Source: Lachnospiraceae bacterium UBA4381 (lineage in GTDB: Bacteria > Bacillota > Clostridia > Lachnospirales > Lachnospiraceae). From it: a stretch of DNA of 24,101 bases. The notes under the pieces are model-generated. The model saw nothing but the letters and a program-made list of their open reading frames with translations, ran no database searches and was not told the origin of the DNA. A program made the position numbers and the translations under genes. The DNA is taken from NCBI GenBank assembly GCA_002391105.1, contig DGRT01000038.1:1-24101 (forward strand). Reading direction: 5' to 3'. Below, piece by piece: positions 1 through 7,358 of the stretch (positions are counted from its first letter, which is position 1; every line of letters starts with the position of its first letter).

Positions 1-29
1 CCGGTCAGTTCGACCGAATTTAGCAGTAT

Positions 30-58
30 ATGATATCAGCATTTATACAATTGGTCAA
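30..58 (-). promoter_or_regulatory. Sigma-A-type promoter firing out of the left edge
   Basis: Read on the minus strand, TTGACC (53-58) is followed after exactly 17 nt by TATCAT (30-35), a good match to a housekeeping promoter. The -35 lies inside the small palindrome AATTG-GT-CAATT (49-60). A second palindrome, CGGTC-N5-GACCG (2-16), falls about where the transcript would begin and could be an operator or a 5' hairpin. The gene it would serve is outside the window. Confidence 0.5.
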
Positions 59-216
59 TTATAATAACACTATTATTTCACTTATATTATAATAACCAGA
101 CCTACCCTAGTCATAGATCTGGTTTCACTACCTCCTGTATTATTTTGTTATTAAACCCTGGCCTGTCTATATAACAATATTTGAAGAAAATATCCCTTAA
201 AAATCAGAAAAAAACG

Positions 217-278
217 CTTTTTTGAAAAAGGACAAAGTCTTGAAGTGCCCTATTTATAAGGTCTCCGCGACTTTGTCC
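217..278 (-). terminator. Terminator of the acetyltransferase gene
   Basis: A perfect 10-bp inverted repeat, GGACAAAGTC / GACTTTGTCC (230-239 and 269-278), encloses a long loop of 29 nt. On the minus strand the second arm runs directly into TTTTTC and further T residues. It begins about 20 nt after the stop codon of the acetyltransferase, as expected for an intrinsic terminator of that gene. The long loop is atypical. Confidence 0.6.
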
Positions 279-298
279 CTATTATGACATATGAAATA

Positions 299-892
299 TC
301 AGGCATCATGTTCCGTTATTTTTCTAATAACTTGGCAGGGATTTCCGGCTGCCAGACAATCCGAAGGAATGTCTTTTATCACTACGCTCCCTGCACCTAT
401 GACCGAACCATTGCCTATAGTCACACCACCGCATATGGTAACATTTCCTGCAATCCATACATTATCACCTATTGTTACAGGTTTTCCATATTCCTTATCA
501 GTTAATACTCCATCTTCCCTATAGTAAGTATTCCTGTCCTGCCACCTTAAAGGATGCATTGGTGTAAGAATAGAAACATTAGGCCCGATAAATACATCAT
601 TTCCAATTTTTACTGGGCAGGTATCAAGTATAGTAAGGTTAAAATTTGCATAAGTACGTTCACCTATACTGGTAAAGCATCCATAATCAAACTGAATCGG
701 TCCCTGTAAATATACATTTTCTCCCAGTTCGCCAATCAGTTCTTCCATGATTTCCTGACGTTTTTTCATCTCAGTTTCAGGTGTAGCATTATATTCAAAA
801 GAAAGCTTATGCGCCTTTATTCTGAGTTCCAAAAGCTCAGGATCATTTGGATCATATATCTTTCCGGAAAGCATCAATTCTCTCTGGTTCAT
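299..892 (-). CDS. Sugar O-acetyltransferase (maltose/galactoside acetyltransferase family)
   Basis: This is a 197-aa member of the LacA/Maa group, which transfers acetyl from acetyl-CoA to a hydroxyl of a sugar or similar small molecule in the cytoplasm. Residues 1-60 resemble the helical maltose-acetyltransferase N-terminal domain. From about 75 to 190 the protein is a left-handed beta-helix of hexapeptide repeats, for example VTIGDNVWIAGNVTICGGVTIG. The likely catalytic His is H113 in TPMHPLR. Length is normal for the family. The start is supported by AAGGAG 7-8 nt upstream of the ATG. It appears monocistronic, with a terminator about 20 nt downstream and a hairpin-bearing spacer upstream. 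The natural substrate cannot be read from the sequence; the family is usually regarded as detoxifying non-metabolised sugars. Confidence 0.9.
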   Translation of the reverse strand: MNQRELMLSGKIYDPNDPELLELRIKAHKLSFEYNATPETEMKKRQEIMEELIGELGENVYLQGPIQFDYGCFTSIGERTYANFNLTILDTCPVKIGNDVFIGPNVSILTPMHPLRWQDRNTYYREDGVLTDKEYGKPVTIGDNVWIAGNVTICGGVTIGNGSVIGAGSVVIKDIPSDCLAAGNPCQVIRKITEHDA

Positions 893-937
893 TTTAATTC
901 TCCTTATTTATTCATTAGAGCAATCATCTTTGCAAAT

Positions 938-968
938 CCGGTGGAATAGCAAATCGCCACTCCACCGG
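938..968. other. 8-bp inverted repeat between the two acetyltransferase genes
   Basis: CCGGTGGA (938-945) and TCCACCGG (961-968) form a perfect inverted repeat around a 15-nt loop. It lies between the stop of the GNAT gene and the start of the O-acetyltransferase gene. On the minus strand it is not followed by a run of T, so it is either a weak terminator for the GNAT gene or a hairpin in the leader of the downstream gene. Confidence 0.45.
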
Positions 969-1017
969 CTGTTTTCATTCTTTATTATCGATTATTCGAC
1001 CGATATTATATATTTTT

Positions 1018-1785
1018 TCACCTCTCATCATCCAATTTTACGGCTTCGGTTTCTACCCAGGCAGGGCTGAAGCCGCTTCTGAGTGCTATATTTTGCGAAT
1101 GGATATTTGCGGCGGCAGTACCGTAAAATGGGATATCACCCATTTCAATGATCTTGTTTTTTAATAACGAAACCAGATAGGAACCGATTCCTTTTGATCG
1201 GTACGCCGGCAGTACATCGATTCCAATCTGCTGCCAATGTGGTGCGTCCTCAGAGCATCCTGCCATACCCATTATGGTTTCTCCATCAACTGCGATAACT
1301 ACAATCCTGTCAGGTCTTACCGGACACGGCTCAGGAAAAGCAATCGCATTTGGAAATCGCGAATCGCCGTAAAAGGTATTTATCTCATCGTCATAAAGCC
1401 ATTTCACAGCGCATCGCTGAACGGGCTTCACATCCTCGCAGGGAAGGAACATATGATGTGTAGGCGCCATCTGATAGCCATATTTTTCAAGCTCCCTGTT
1501 CAGCATAATAAGACTGTCCAGTTCAAAAAGCCGATGACCTTCCTTATCCTTAACAAATTCATGCAGAAAATCGTGCAGACATGGATCTGCTGTAATGACA
1601 GTATTTGGTCCAAGCGTTGCCATTTCCAAAAACGGCGCTCCAGGGCTGTAACTCCTTCTTCCATCATTCAGCGCTGAAGTAGTGATCACATTTTCGGCTG
1701 ACAGGAAATCAGAAGAATTACAGTTAAGATCAACAGATAACTGTTTCAGAAGCTTTTCACGGAATTGTTTCAAATAAGTATTCAT
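1018..1785 (-). CDS. GNAT-family N-acetyltransferase
   Basis: This 255-aa cytoplasmic protein has a C-terminal GNAT fold. The acetyl-CoA pyrophosphate loop is clear at about 187-210 (GIDVLPAYRSKGIGSYLVSL, with R-S-K-G-I-G as the R-x-x-G-x-G/A signature). A terminal strand-helix unit follows, HSQNIALRSGF. The first 130 or so residues do not match a domain I recognise, and they make the protein longer than a minimal GNAT (about 150 aa). They may bind the acceptor substrate. The start is supported by AGGGGAG about 8 nt upstream. The promoter region contains a palindromic element (1858-1904), also found upstream of hicA. The acceptor substrate is unknown. Confidence 0.8.
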   Translation of the reverse strand: MNTYLKQFREKLLKQLSVDLNCNSSDFLSAENVITTSALNDGRRSYSPGAPFLEMATLGPNTVITADPCLHDFLHEFVKDKEGHRLFELDSLIMLNRELEKYGYQMAPTHHMFLPCEDVKPVQRCAVKWLYDDEINTFYGDSRFPNAIAFPEPCPVRPDRIVVIAVDGETIMGMAGCSEDAPHWQQIGIDVLPAYRSKGIGSYLVSLLKNKIIEMGDIPFYGTAAANIHSQNIALRSGFSPAWVETEAVKLDDER

Positions 1786-1857
1786 AAGATTTTCTCCCCT
1801 TAGTCCGGCTACTCAAATGTAATGAATAACCTTTCGCAGAATAGAATACCATCTTTC

Positions 1858-1904
1858 GTTGAACAATGCACCAAAATAGTGCATCGTATTTGTGTTAGTT
1901 CAAC
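1858..1904. repeat. Nested palindromic element, copy 1
   Basis: The core is ATGCAC-N7-GTGCAT (1866-1884). Around it is an outer 7-bp inverted repeat, GTTGAAC (1858-1864) and GTTCAAC (1898-1904). The first 28 nt match the second copy at 2794 in 27 positions. It lies about 75 nt upstream of the GNAT start and about 150 nt downstream of the hicB stop. The core resembles a bacterial NtrC-type operator (TGCACC-N4-TGGTGCA), but I see no sigma-54 promoter next to it. A regulatory site or a mobile-element relic are both possible. Confidence 0.6.
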
Positions 1905-2003
1905 CTGGTCTAATTATCTTTGACGATTCTTTATTACAATATTAATCATTCTAATTTCATTCAGATAATTTCTAGCATTTATTCTTTCCATTTCCCTCAT
2001 AAT

Positions 2004-2034
2004 AAAAACCCACTGACCAAATAATGACCAGTGG
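2004..2034 (-). terminator. Terminator of the hicAB operon
   Basis: CCACTG and CAGTGG (2010-2015 and 2029-2034, read on either strand) form a short stem. On the minus strand the stem is followed by GTTTTTATT. It lies about 20 nt past the hicB stop codon. The stem is only 6-7 bp, so termination may be partial. Confidence 0.6.
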
Positions 2035-2054
2035 ATAGTGTAAGGAAGCTAATA

Positions 2055-2471
2055 TTACTGAGTAACTCCTAATTTTTCCATAAGAGCCTCTTGTAATACT
2101 CGTGACACATTTAAGTGCGCAGCTTCTGCTGCCTGATTGAGCCATGATGGAATACTAACATTACGTCTTACAGCTTTATTATTTATTTGTCTGCGATACG
2201 CTTCTAAGTCCAAATCCACCAATGTCACAAAAGATTCTCCAGCATCTGCAAACTCTCCTGATTCAACATCTATGCTCGAAATAGAACTTGCTTTTGGTAT
2301 TTCTTCATCGGACATATCATATAGCATACCTCCAATATAATCTCTCGCCATATGATATGCATTTTCTAATCCATACCCTTCTGTCATTCCATTAATATCA
2401 GGAACATAAACCAAGTATGTATCCTTATCATCTTTTGTTGCTGTAAATATTACTGGATATATAACTACCAT
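2055..2471 (-). CDS. hicB: HicB-family antitoxin
   Basis: This 138-aa protein has the two-part layout of long HicB antitoxins. The N-terminal partial RNase-H-like HicB fold (about 1-90) contains YPVIFTATKDDKDTYLVYVP and GMTEGYGLENAYHMARDYIG. The C-terminal ribbon-helix-helix DNA-binding segment (about 100-136) contains RRNVSIPSWLNQAAEAA and NVSRVLQEALMEKLG. HicB neutralises the HicA mRNA interferase and normally represses its own operon. The start is supported by AGGAGG 7 nt upstream. The toxin gene lies immediately upstream with a 35-nt gap, the usual hicA-hicB order. The operon has its own promoter, operator-like repeats and terminator. The region looks more AT-rich than the enzyme genes on either side, consistent with acquisition by transfer. 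Confidence 0.88.
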   Translation of the reverse strand: MVVIYPVIFTATKDDKDTYLVYVPDINGMTEGYGLENAYHMARDYIGGMLYDMSDEEIPKASSISSIDVESGEFADAGESFVTLVDLDLEAYRRQINNKAVRRNVSIPSWLNQAAEAAHLNVSRVLQEALMEKLGVTQ

Positions 2472-2506
2472 AATACACCTCCTATATATTTAAGGGGATT
2501 TGCGGA

Positions 2507-2680
2507 CTATTTAAGTCCCCATTTTCTTATTATTGACTTTGCTAAATTTTCATTAATTTCTTTATGCCTTGGAATCTCTTCTTTATCATTGCCTCTTTTA
2601 TAGATATCATGATTAGCTCCATGGTGGTCAAATTTAAACCCTGCTTCTTCAAGCTTTTTTATCAAATCTCTTTGCTTCAT
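2507..2680 (-). CDS. hicA: HicA-family mRNA interferase toxin (57 aa)
   Basis: The 58-codon reading frame (with stop) translates to a protein starting MKQRDLIKKLEEAGFKFD and ending IIRKWGLK. It is a small double-stranded-RNA-binding-like fold of the HicA/YcfA family, which cleaves mRNA when not held by HicB. The conserved G-x-x-H segment is present (GANHDIYKRG, His24 as the probable catalytic residue), followed by the typical basic IPRHKEIN strand. Length is normal for HicA (about 55-70 aa). The start is supported by GGGGG about 8 nt upstream and by a strong promoter ending 24 nt before the ATG. HicB follows after 35 nt. Confidence 0.85.
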   Translation of the reverse strand: MKQRDLIKKLEEAGFKFDHHGANHDIYKRGNDKEEIPRHKEINENLAKSIIRKWGLK

Positions 2681-2703
2681 GTATCATACCCCCTACAAGT
2701 ATT

Positions 2704-2732
2704 ATGATACACACTTTTTGTGTATTTATCAA
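2704..2732 (-). promoter_or_regulatory. Promoter of hicAB
   Basis: On the minus strand TTGATA (2727-2732) and TATCAT (2704-2709) are separated by exactly 17 nt. The site is 24 nt upstream of the hicA start codon. An inverted repeat (ATACACA / TGTGTAT, 2707-2725) fills the space between the two hexamers, so a bound repressor would block RNA polymerase. Confidence 0.75.
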
Positions 2733-2765
2733 TAGTTTCTTTATCCATTATTTACACACTTTTTG
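2707..2765. promoter_or_regulatory. Probable HicB operator sites
   Basis: A perfect 7-bp inverted repeat, ATACACA-N5-TGTGTAT (2707-2725), overlaps the hicAB promoter. The 13-mer TACACACTTTTTG occurs twice in direct orientation, at 2708-2720 and 2753-2765, i.e. 45 bp or roughly four helical turns apart. Ribbon-helix-helix antitoxins such as HicB bind this kind of repeated site to autoregulate. Assignment to HicB is inference from position. Confidence 0.6.
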
Positions 2766-2793
2766 CAGGTCATTATTCCGTTGTCAATGCACA

Positions 2794-2846
2794 GTTGAAC
2801 AATGCACTAAAATAGTGCATCATGTTTGTAGTATATTCAGTTCAAA
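2794..2846. repeat. Nested palindromic element, copy 2
   Basis: The core ATGCACTAAAATAGTGCAT (2802-2820) is a perfect 8-3-8 palindrome. An outer inverted repeat, TTGAAC (2795-2800) with GTTCAA (2840-2845), surrounds it. The first 28 nt equal copy 1 at 1858 except for one C/T change. With copy 1 it brackets the whole hicAB unit in direct orientation. Confidence 0.65.
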
Positions 2847-3027
2847 TTAAATACACTAATAATAGCAATAGTATGATATTATTTTTAGAATAATTATAGC
2901 TTATTATACTGTTTCTTCCAACGGTATTATCTTGAATAATCTTTTACTAACCGGTATGTATATGTTTGAGTATTGTTTTTCTGTTAACCTTTAAAATCGA
3001 ACATGGTATAGCCCTATCATATTTACA
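2847..3027. other. AT-rich spacer without a gene
   Basis: This is the left part of the 347-nt gap between hicA and the aminopeptidase gene. I see no start codon with a ribosome binding site and no strong terminator. There is only a weak ATTAT-N5-ATAAT hairpin near 2922-2938. The aminopeptidase mRNA would end somewhere here. Confidence 0.5.
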
Positions 3028-4455
3028 TTAGCATTGATTATAAAATGCCTTCGCAAATTCTCTCATCGACTGAATATCTTCTACACCTGCTGTTTCATAT
3101 GCCGAATGCATCGCAAGCTGTGCCAGCCCTATATCCGCAGTATTAACAGATACATGTGAGTTAGAAATATTTCCAAGAGTGCTTCCTCCCGGTTCATCTG
3201 AATGATTTACAAACACCTGATACGATATATCATTATCCTCGCAGATTTTTCTTACAAATGCACCTGAGACAGCATCTGTTGTATAGCTCTGTCTTGCGCT
3301 GAACTTTATCACTATTCCCTCATTCACCTTCGGACTCTGCACCGGATCATACTTATCTGTATGCGCCGGATGAAGTGCATGGGCATTGTCTGCCGATATC
3401 ATAAAGCTGTTCGCATATGCGGTATAGTACTGTTCTCTGCTTCTTCCGAGATTATCATTTATCCTGCTGATAAGGTTCTCTAAAAAGTCTGAATCCGCTC
3501 CCTGCTTTGTTCTTGAACCGACCTCCTCATTATCAAATATACAAAGCATATTTATATATTCAGATGCAACAGCCCCAGAAACATCAGCCCCGGAAACATC
3601 AGCCCCGGATGCAGCCATATCATTTATACTCTTAGAGGTTTTAGTTCTGTCAGAGTTTACCGCATCAACAAATCCATGCAGAGTGCACCATACACATTCC
3701 TGATCATCCAGTCTGGATGCACCTACAAATTCATCTCTCACTCCCCAGATACGTCCCTTTTCACGAATATACATAAAAAGGTCATTTCCGATAATACTTT
3801 CCGGCTCTACGCCTGCCTCATCAGCTACGATGGACATGAGCGACCTGTTTTCTTCTGGTGTGCCTTTATCTAAGTCCTCTTTAGCAGTCCCTTTAAATGT
3901 GCTCACTATAGGAAGCATATCCTTCTGAAAGCTGTATGAATAACCACTATTTGCCTCTTTATTCATATGGATAGCAAGTGACGGTATCACAGCCACATCC
4001 TTATCTACGTTCACAAGAACAGACCTTATTCCGGTATCTGACGAGTCATCTCTTACGATTACTCTTCCTGCCACAGAAAGAGGACGGTCAAACCACGGAG
4101 CCAGAAGCATTCCGCCGTATTTTTCCACGTCAAGACGGACATAACTATTGCTATGCAATTCGAGATCTTCCTTAAGCTTTGGACAAGGTGAATCCGAATG
4201 ACTGGCAATAATCCTGAATCCCTTATAGTCTTTCTCAGGAATGGTAAATGCTATAAGTGACGAATCATTCCTTGTCACATAATATCTACCTCCGGCTTTC
4301 AGCTTCCATATTTCATTTTCCCTAAGTCCCTCAAATCCATTTTGGTCAAGAATGAACTTTGCATTTTCTATCACATGAAATGCAGTTGGTGACTTGTCAA
4401 TTAGACCTAATACTTCTTTTACATATTCTTTATTCATTCTCCGCTCAAGCCTCAT
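3028..4455 (-). CDS. M18-family metallo-aminopeptidase
   Basis: This is a 475-aa dizinc aminopeptidase of the aspartyl aminopeptidase/LAP4 family, a cytoplasmic enzyme that removes N-terminal residues from peptides. Expected metal and catalytic residues are present: SHSDSP (H86, D88), SRLDD (D250), FDNEEVGS (E310, E311), SADNAHA (D356) and the C-terminal LAMHSAYE (H450). Length is normal. Residues 283-297 are a pentapeptide repeat (SGADV, SGADV, SGAVA) encoded by a 15-bp DNA repeat, just before the NEE motif. The first ATG overlaps the upstream TSCPD gene by 11 nt. A second ATG at 4437 (MNKEYVKEV) matches where family members usually begin and may be the true start, although its GGAG is very close. 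The overlap implies joint transcription and translational coupling with the TSCPD gene. Confidence 0.9.
   Translation of the reverse strand: MRLERRMNKEYVKEVLGLIDKSPTAFHVIENAKFILDQNGFEGLRENEIWKLKAGGRYYVTRNDSSLIAFTIPEKDYKGFRIIASHSDSPCPKLKEDLELHSNSYVRLDVEKYGGMLLAPWFDRPLSVAGRVIVRDDSSDTGIRSVLVNVDKDVAVIPSLAIHMNKEANSGYSYSFQKDMLPIVSTFKGTAKEDLDKGTPEENRSLMSIVADEAGVEPESIIGNDLFMYIREKGRIWGVRDEFVGASRLDDQECVWCTLHGFVDAVNSDRTKTSKSINDMAASGADVSGADVSGAVASEYINMLCIFDNEEVGSRTKQGADSDFLENLISRINDNLGRSREQYYTAYANSFMISADNAHALHPAHTDKYDPVQSPKVNEGIVIKFSARQSYTTDAVSGAFVRKICEDNDISYQVFVNHSDEPGGSTLGNISNSHVSVNTADIGLAQLAMHSAYETAGVEDIQSMREFAKAFYNQC
3571..3615 (-). repeat. 15-bp in-frame tandem repeat in the aminopeptidase gene
   Basis: Three 15-nt units begin AGCCCC on the plus strand (3571-3585, 3586-3600 and 3601-3615). 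The first two differ at one base; the third diverges at its end. They encode SGADV-SGADV-SGAVA, so copy-number change would keep the frame and lengthen a surface linker. Confidence 0.8.
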
Positions 4456-4708
4456 TCATTCTAACTTTTTCATCTATTGCTCTGGCAAACTGATCTGCGC
4501 AGGACGTATTCCTGAAGCCGCAGGTATTGCCCCGAAGGATGTCTGCTATTTCACCGGCATCTCTTCCTTCCACCAGTCTTCCTATTGCCTTCAGATTACC
4601 ATTGCAGCCGCCTGTAAATTGAACATTATGCAGTCTGCTTTCTTCATCAATATCAAAATCCAGCTTTACAGAACACACACCCTTCGGTGCAAATGTAACA
4701 TGTTTCAT
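4445..4708 (-). CDS. TSCPD-domain protein (TIGR03905-like)
   Basis: An 87-aa protein matching the small stand-alone TSCPD family, which is related to the C-terminal domain of some B12-dependent ribonucleotide reductases. Key features are FTGGCNGNLKAIGRLVEG (about 32-49) and the signature NTSCADQFARAI (about 67-78). Cysteines at about 12, 35, 63 and 70 could bind a metal. The ribosome binding site AAGGAG lies 9 nt before the ATG. The stop codon is inside the start region of the M18 aminopeptidase, so the two are probably one transcript. The biochemical role of the stand-alone family is not established to my knowledge. Confidence 0.8.
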   Translation of the reverse strand: MKHVTFAPKGVCSVKLDFDIDEESRLHNVQFTGGCNGNLKAIGRLVEGRDAGEIADILRGNTCGFRNTSCADQFARAIDEKVRMNEA

Positions 4709-4737
4709 ATAAGTCTACTCCTTTATTAAATATTTAA

Positions 4738-4762
4738 GGTGCCAAAAGAATCTTTTGACACC
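4738..4762 (-). terminator. Possible terminator of the rsb operon
   Basis: On the minus strand an 11-bp stem (GGTGTCAAAAG / CTTTTGGCACC, one G-U pair, 3-nt loop) sits between the rsbW-like gene and the TSCPD gene. It is followed by TTAAATATTT, a weak T tract. Some read-through into the TSCPD-M18 pair is plausible. Confidence 0.5.
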
Positions 4763-4852
4763 CTACAATTCAGAAATTATCCCATTCTTTACGAAGCTTT
4801 CACACTCCGGTCACCCGCATCCCCATAAAGATTCTTTTAAAAGAATATATCT

Positions 4853-5260
4853 TTATAACAGCTTCTTTATTCTTAATATATTACAGCCATCCTTGTATTC
4901 ATATTGCATATCATCCATGCTCTTCTTTACCATAAATATACCAAGCCCGCCTATCTGTCTTTCCTCGGCAGAAAGCGTCACATCCGGATCCTCCTTTTCC
5001 AGAGGATTGTATGGAACACCACTGTCGGTAAAGCATATACTAACGCTGTTATCCTCTTCAGAATAATCAACACCTATCCTGCAATCTCCTGTTTCCGGAG
5101 CATAGGCATAATGCGCTACATTTACAAATATTTCTTCAACAGCTATATCAATCTGCATCTGAGTCTTCATGGAACAGTTATATTCTTCGAGAATAACATC
5201 TATGAAACTCAGTACAGCATCCAGCTCTTCCACCTTTGCCTCAACAGTAATCTCTTTCAC
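4853..5260 (-). CDS. RsbW/SpoIIAB-like serine kinase (HATPase_c_2)
   Basis: This is a 135-aa GHKL ATPase of the anti-sigma-factor/serine kinase type. The N box is VEEIFVNVAHYAY (E43, N47), the G1 box is FTDSGVPYNPL (D79, G81) and the G2 box is GGLGIFMVKKSMD (about 104-116). Such proteins bind a target, classically a sigma factor, or phosphorylate a STAS partner on serine. The start codon is GTG: the phosphatase gene ends TAG and the kinase begins at its last base (TAGTG), with GGGGGAGAG directly upstream. This is tight translational coupling, so the two are probably made in fixed ratio. No sigma-factor gene is nearby, so the target is unknown. Confidence 0.85.
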   Translation of the reverse strand: MKEITVEAKVEELDAVLSFIDVILEEYNCSMKTQMQIDIAVEEIFVNVAHYAYAPETGDCRIGVDYSEEDNSVSICFTDSGVPYNPLEKEDPDVTLSAEERQIGGLGIFMVKKSMDDMQYEYKDGCNILRIKKLL

Positions 5261-7329
5261 TACTCTCCCCCGTTCCCTCTGTATTCCAGACCTAACATAG
5301 TAACATCATCAAACTGATCCGCAGTACCAACAAATGCCCATATGTCCTGTCTTACATACCTGAGAAGATCTTCCTCTGAACAATCCTTATTTGCATTCAT
5401 AACCCCAAGCATCCGGTCTGTTCCATATTCTTCTTCTTTTTCATTTATCGCTTCAGGAACACCATCTGTATAAACAAACAGGCAGTCTCCCGGATACAGA
5501 TCCAGCTCATATTCCCTGAAAGGCATGTCCTCCATAGTTGCAAGAGCTACGCTGTGCTTCTGCTTATACAGCTCATATTCTCCATTTTTTCTCTTTATAG
5601 CCGGATACTCATGTCCGGCATTGGCGCAGACCATATGACCCGTATCAAGATCAAGCATTCCCATCCATACGGTAACGAACATCTCTGCTTCGTTGCCTTC
5701 GCACAGGCTGTTGTTGGCCTTGGAGAATATCTCCCCCGGACTGATTCCCGAATCCGCAAAACTTCTTAAAGCGGTCTTACTTCTCATCATAAAGAGCGAT
5801 GCAGGAATCCCCTTTCCTGAAACATCTGCTATTACCATACAAAGCTTATTCTGATCCACAAAGAAGAAGTCATAAAAATCTCCTCCTACCTCCTTTGCCG
5901 GATCCATATAGGCATATATCCTGAAATCATCTCTCGGAAAATCAAAATTATGTGGCAGCGCTGACTCCTGAATCATTCTTGCAAATTCCAGTTCCTGCTC
6001 TATCCTTTTCTCCGCAGCCTCTATGTAACTCTTCAGTACAGTTACTGTATGGTTGATATCCTCCGAAAGTGATGCAAATTCTGAAGATGTATATACTGAA
6101 ACCTCTTCATCCAGATTACCATTTGTGATCTTATTAAGGGATTCATTTACAAGCTCCAGATTGCTGACAACTATCTTCTGTACCAGCATGGATATCAGCA
6201 CATATACAACTGTAAACAGAAGTATATCCGCCATAACGGTTTCATAGGTTTTATGATCCCTGTCAGCATATACCTCTTCCTGCGGAATCCATACCATCAG
6301 ATTATTTCCGTCCGACAGAGGTCTGTCCATGACCATAACCTTTGTTCCAAAGAGCTCACATTCAAAGCCATTTTCATCTTTGGCCGAAGCCGCCTGACTG
6401 CATATGTTCTCAGGGATAACACTACCCGGATGATTACCTTCAAGTACGGTTCCATCATCCCCATATACTTCAAAGCCTCCGCCATCTCCCACTTTAAAGG
6501 ACAGCCCTTCTATCTCTGCCCCTGAGTTCCTGACACTTTCATAATTGTCTGAAAGATTATCAAGATAAAGTGATAAAGTATCTCTGGCACTCTGTATCGC
6601 AGACTGTGTCTGAATCAGGTATCCAAACAGAAGATTAAACCCCAGAATTATAGTAGTTACTACAAAGAGCCAGAACTGGAACCTCTGTGACACCCGTACT
6701 TCTTCCTGACTTATCCTGTGTCTGTGTATATGTTCCTGACGTTCTCCTGCCATTATCCTTATAACTATCGATATAAGAGCAAGGCCTATTCCGGTAAATA
6801 TGATCATAGGTGCAGAGCATACCTTCACAACATAATATGCCATATCCATATCATCTCTATGCGTGATAAATACAACATACATATGAAATACTTCCATCGA
6901 AGAGCCTATAAAGTATGCATATACTGCAGATGGTTTCTTCTTCTTAAATATGAAAAAATGCATCAGTGCTGAAAGTATTCCTGCCAGACAAGTCGATACG
7001 GAACACGCAATTCTGGTATATGAACCTACTCCAAAATAGGTACCTGCGATATACCTCTCTATTCCTCCTAAGAATCCGGCAATCAAACCGGATAATGGGT
7101 CAAAGAAAAGTCCGGCTGCAAGAGGTGACAGATCACGTACATTCAGCATCATATGATGATAATTCACTCCATAATGTGTTGAAATTATAGCGCAGCCACC
7201 ATATATGACACCCAGAAGTATTCGGATGCCCATATTCATTTTTTTATTTTTTAATAATCTCCACAGAACATACGTCAGAAGCACATTGAACGCAGTTGCT
7301 GCAGACATCTTAAGTATCATTCCAAGCAT
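5260..7329 (-). CDS. Membrane PP2C/SpoIIE-type phosphatase with LytS-like 5-TM sensor
   Basis: A 689-aa sensor phosphatase. Residues 1-195 form a 5TMR-LYT-like membrane module; its signature NVRDLSPLAAGLFFDPLSG plus GFLGGIERY is clear at 63-93. A further transmembrane helix at about 217-239, an extracytoplasmic segment at 240-365 and another helix at about 367-388 follow. Next come a HAMP-like segment (about 388-435) and a coiled coil (436-460). The SpoIIE/PP2C domain (about 470-685) has metal-binding aspartates in GGDFYD (D484), ADVSGKG (D502), YTDGV (D622) and DDVT (D675). It should dephosphorylate the STAS protein encoded just upstream in response to an external or membrane signal. The start has GGAG 9-10 nt upstream. 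The operon order is STAS, phosphatase, kinase. Confidence 0.88.
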   Translation of the reverse strand: MLGMILKMSAATAFNVLLTYVLWRLLKNKKMNMGIRILLGVIYGGCAIISTHYGVNYHHMMLNVRDLSPLAAGLFFDPLSGLIAGFLGGIERYIAGTYFGVGSYTRIACSVSTCLAGILSALMHFFIFKKKKPSAVYAYFIGSSMEVFHMYVVFITHRDDMDMAYYVVKVCSAPMIIFTGIGLALISIVIRIMAGERQEHIHRHRISQEEVRVSQRFQFWLFVVTTIILGFNLLFGYLIQTQSAIQSARDTLSLYLDNLSDNYESVRNSGAEIEGLSFKVGDGGGFEVYGDDGTVLEGNHPGSVIPENICSQAASAKDENGFECELFGTKVMVMDRPLSDGNNLMVWIPQEEVYADRDHKTYETVMADILLFTVVYVLISMLVQKIVVSNLELVNESLNKITNGNLDEEVSVYTSSEFASLSEDINHTVTVLKSYIEAAEKRIEQELEFARMIQESALPHNFDFPRDDFRIYAYMDPAKEVGGDFYDFFFVDQNKLCMVIADVSGKGIPASLFMMRSKTALRSFADSGISPGEIFSKANNSLCEGNEAEMFVTVWMGMLDLDTGHMVCANAGHEYPAIKRKNGEYELYKQKHSVALATMEDMPFREYELDLYPGDCLFVYTDGVPEAINEKEEEYGTDRMLGVMNANKDCSEEDLLRYVRQDIWAFVGTADQFDDVTMLGLEYRGNGGE

Positions 7330-7358
7330 CTGAATAACTCCTGTCTGGTACTATTATA

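Larger units (their letters stand above)
1..298. other. Left-edge intergenic region
   Basis: I find no convincing gene here. The stretch holds the terminator of the acetyltransferase gene (225-278). It also has a 7-bp inverted repeat AACCAGA/TCTGGTT (94-100 and 118-124, 17-nt loop) and a minus-strand promoter at 30-58 that points out of the window. Just downstream of that promoter is a small palindrome, CGGTC-N5-GACCG (2-16). The layout suggests that another minus-strand gene starts beyond the left edge. Confidence 0.6.

Noticed and set aside
1866..1884. A sigma-54-dependent promoter next to the NtrC-like box
   Set aside because: No GG-N10-GC (-24/-12) pattern with the expected flanks is found near either copy.
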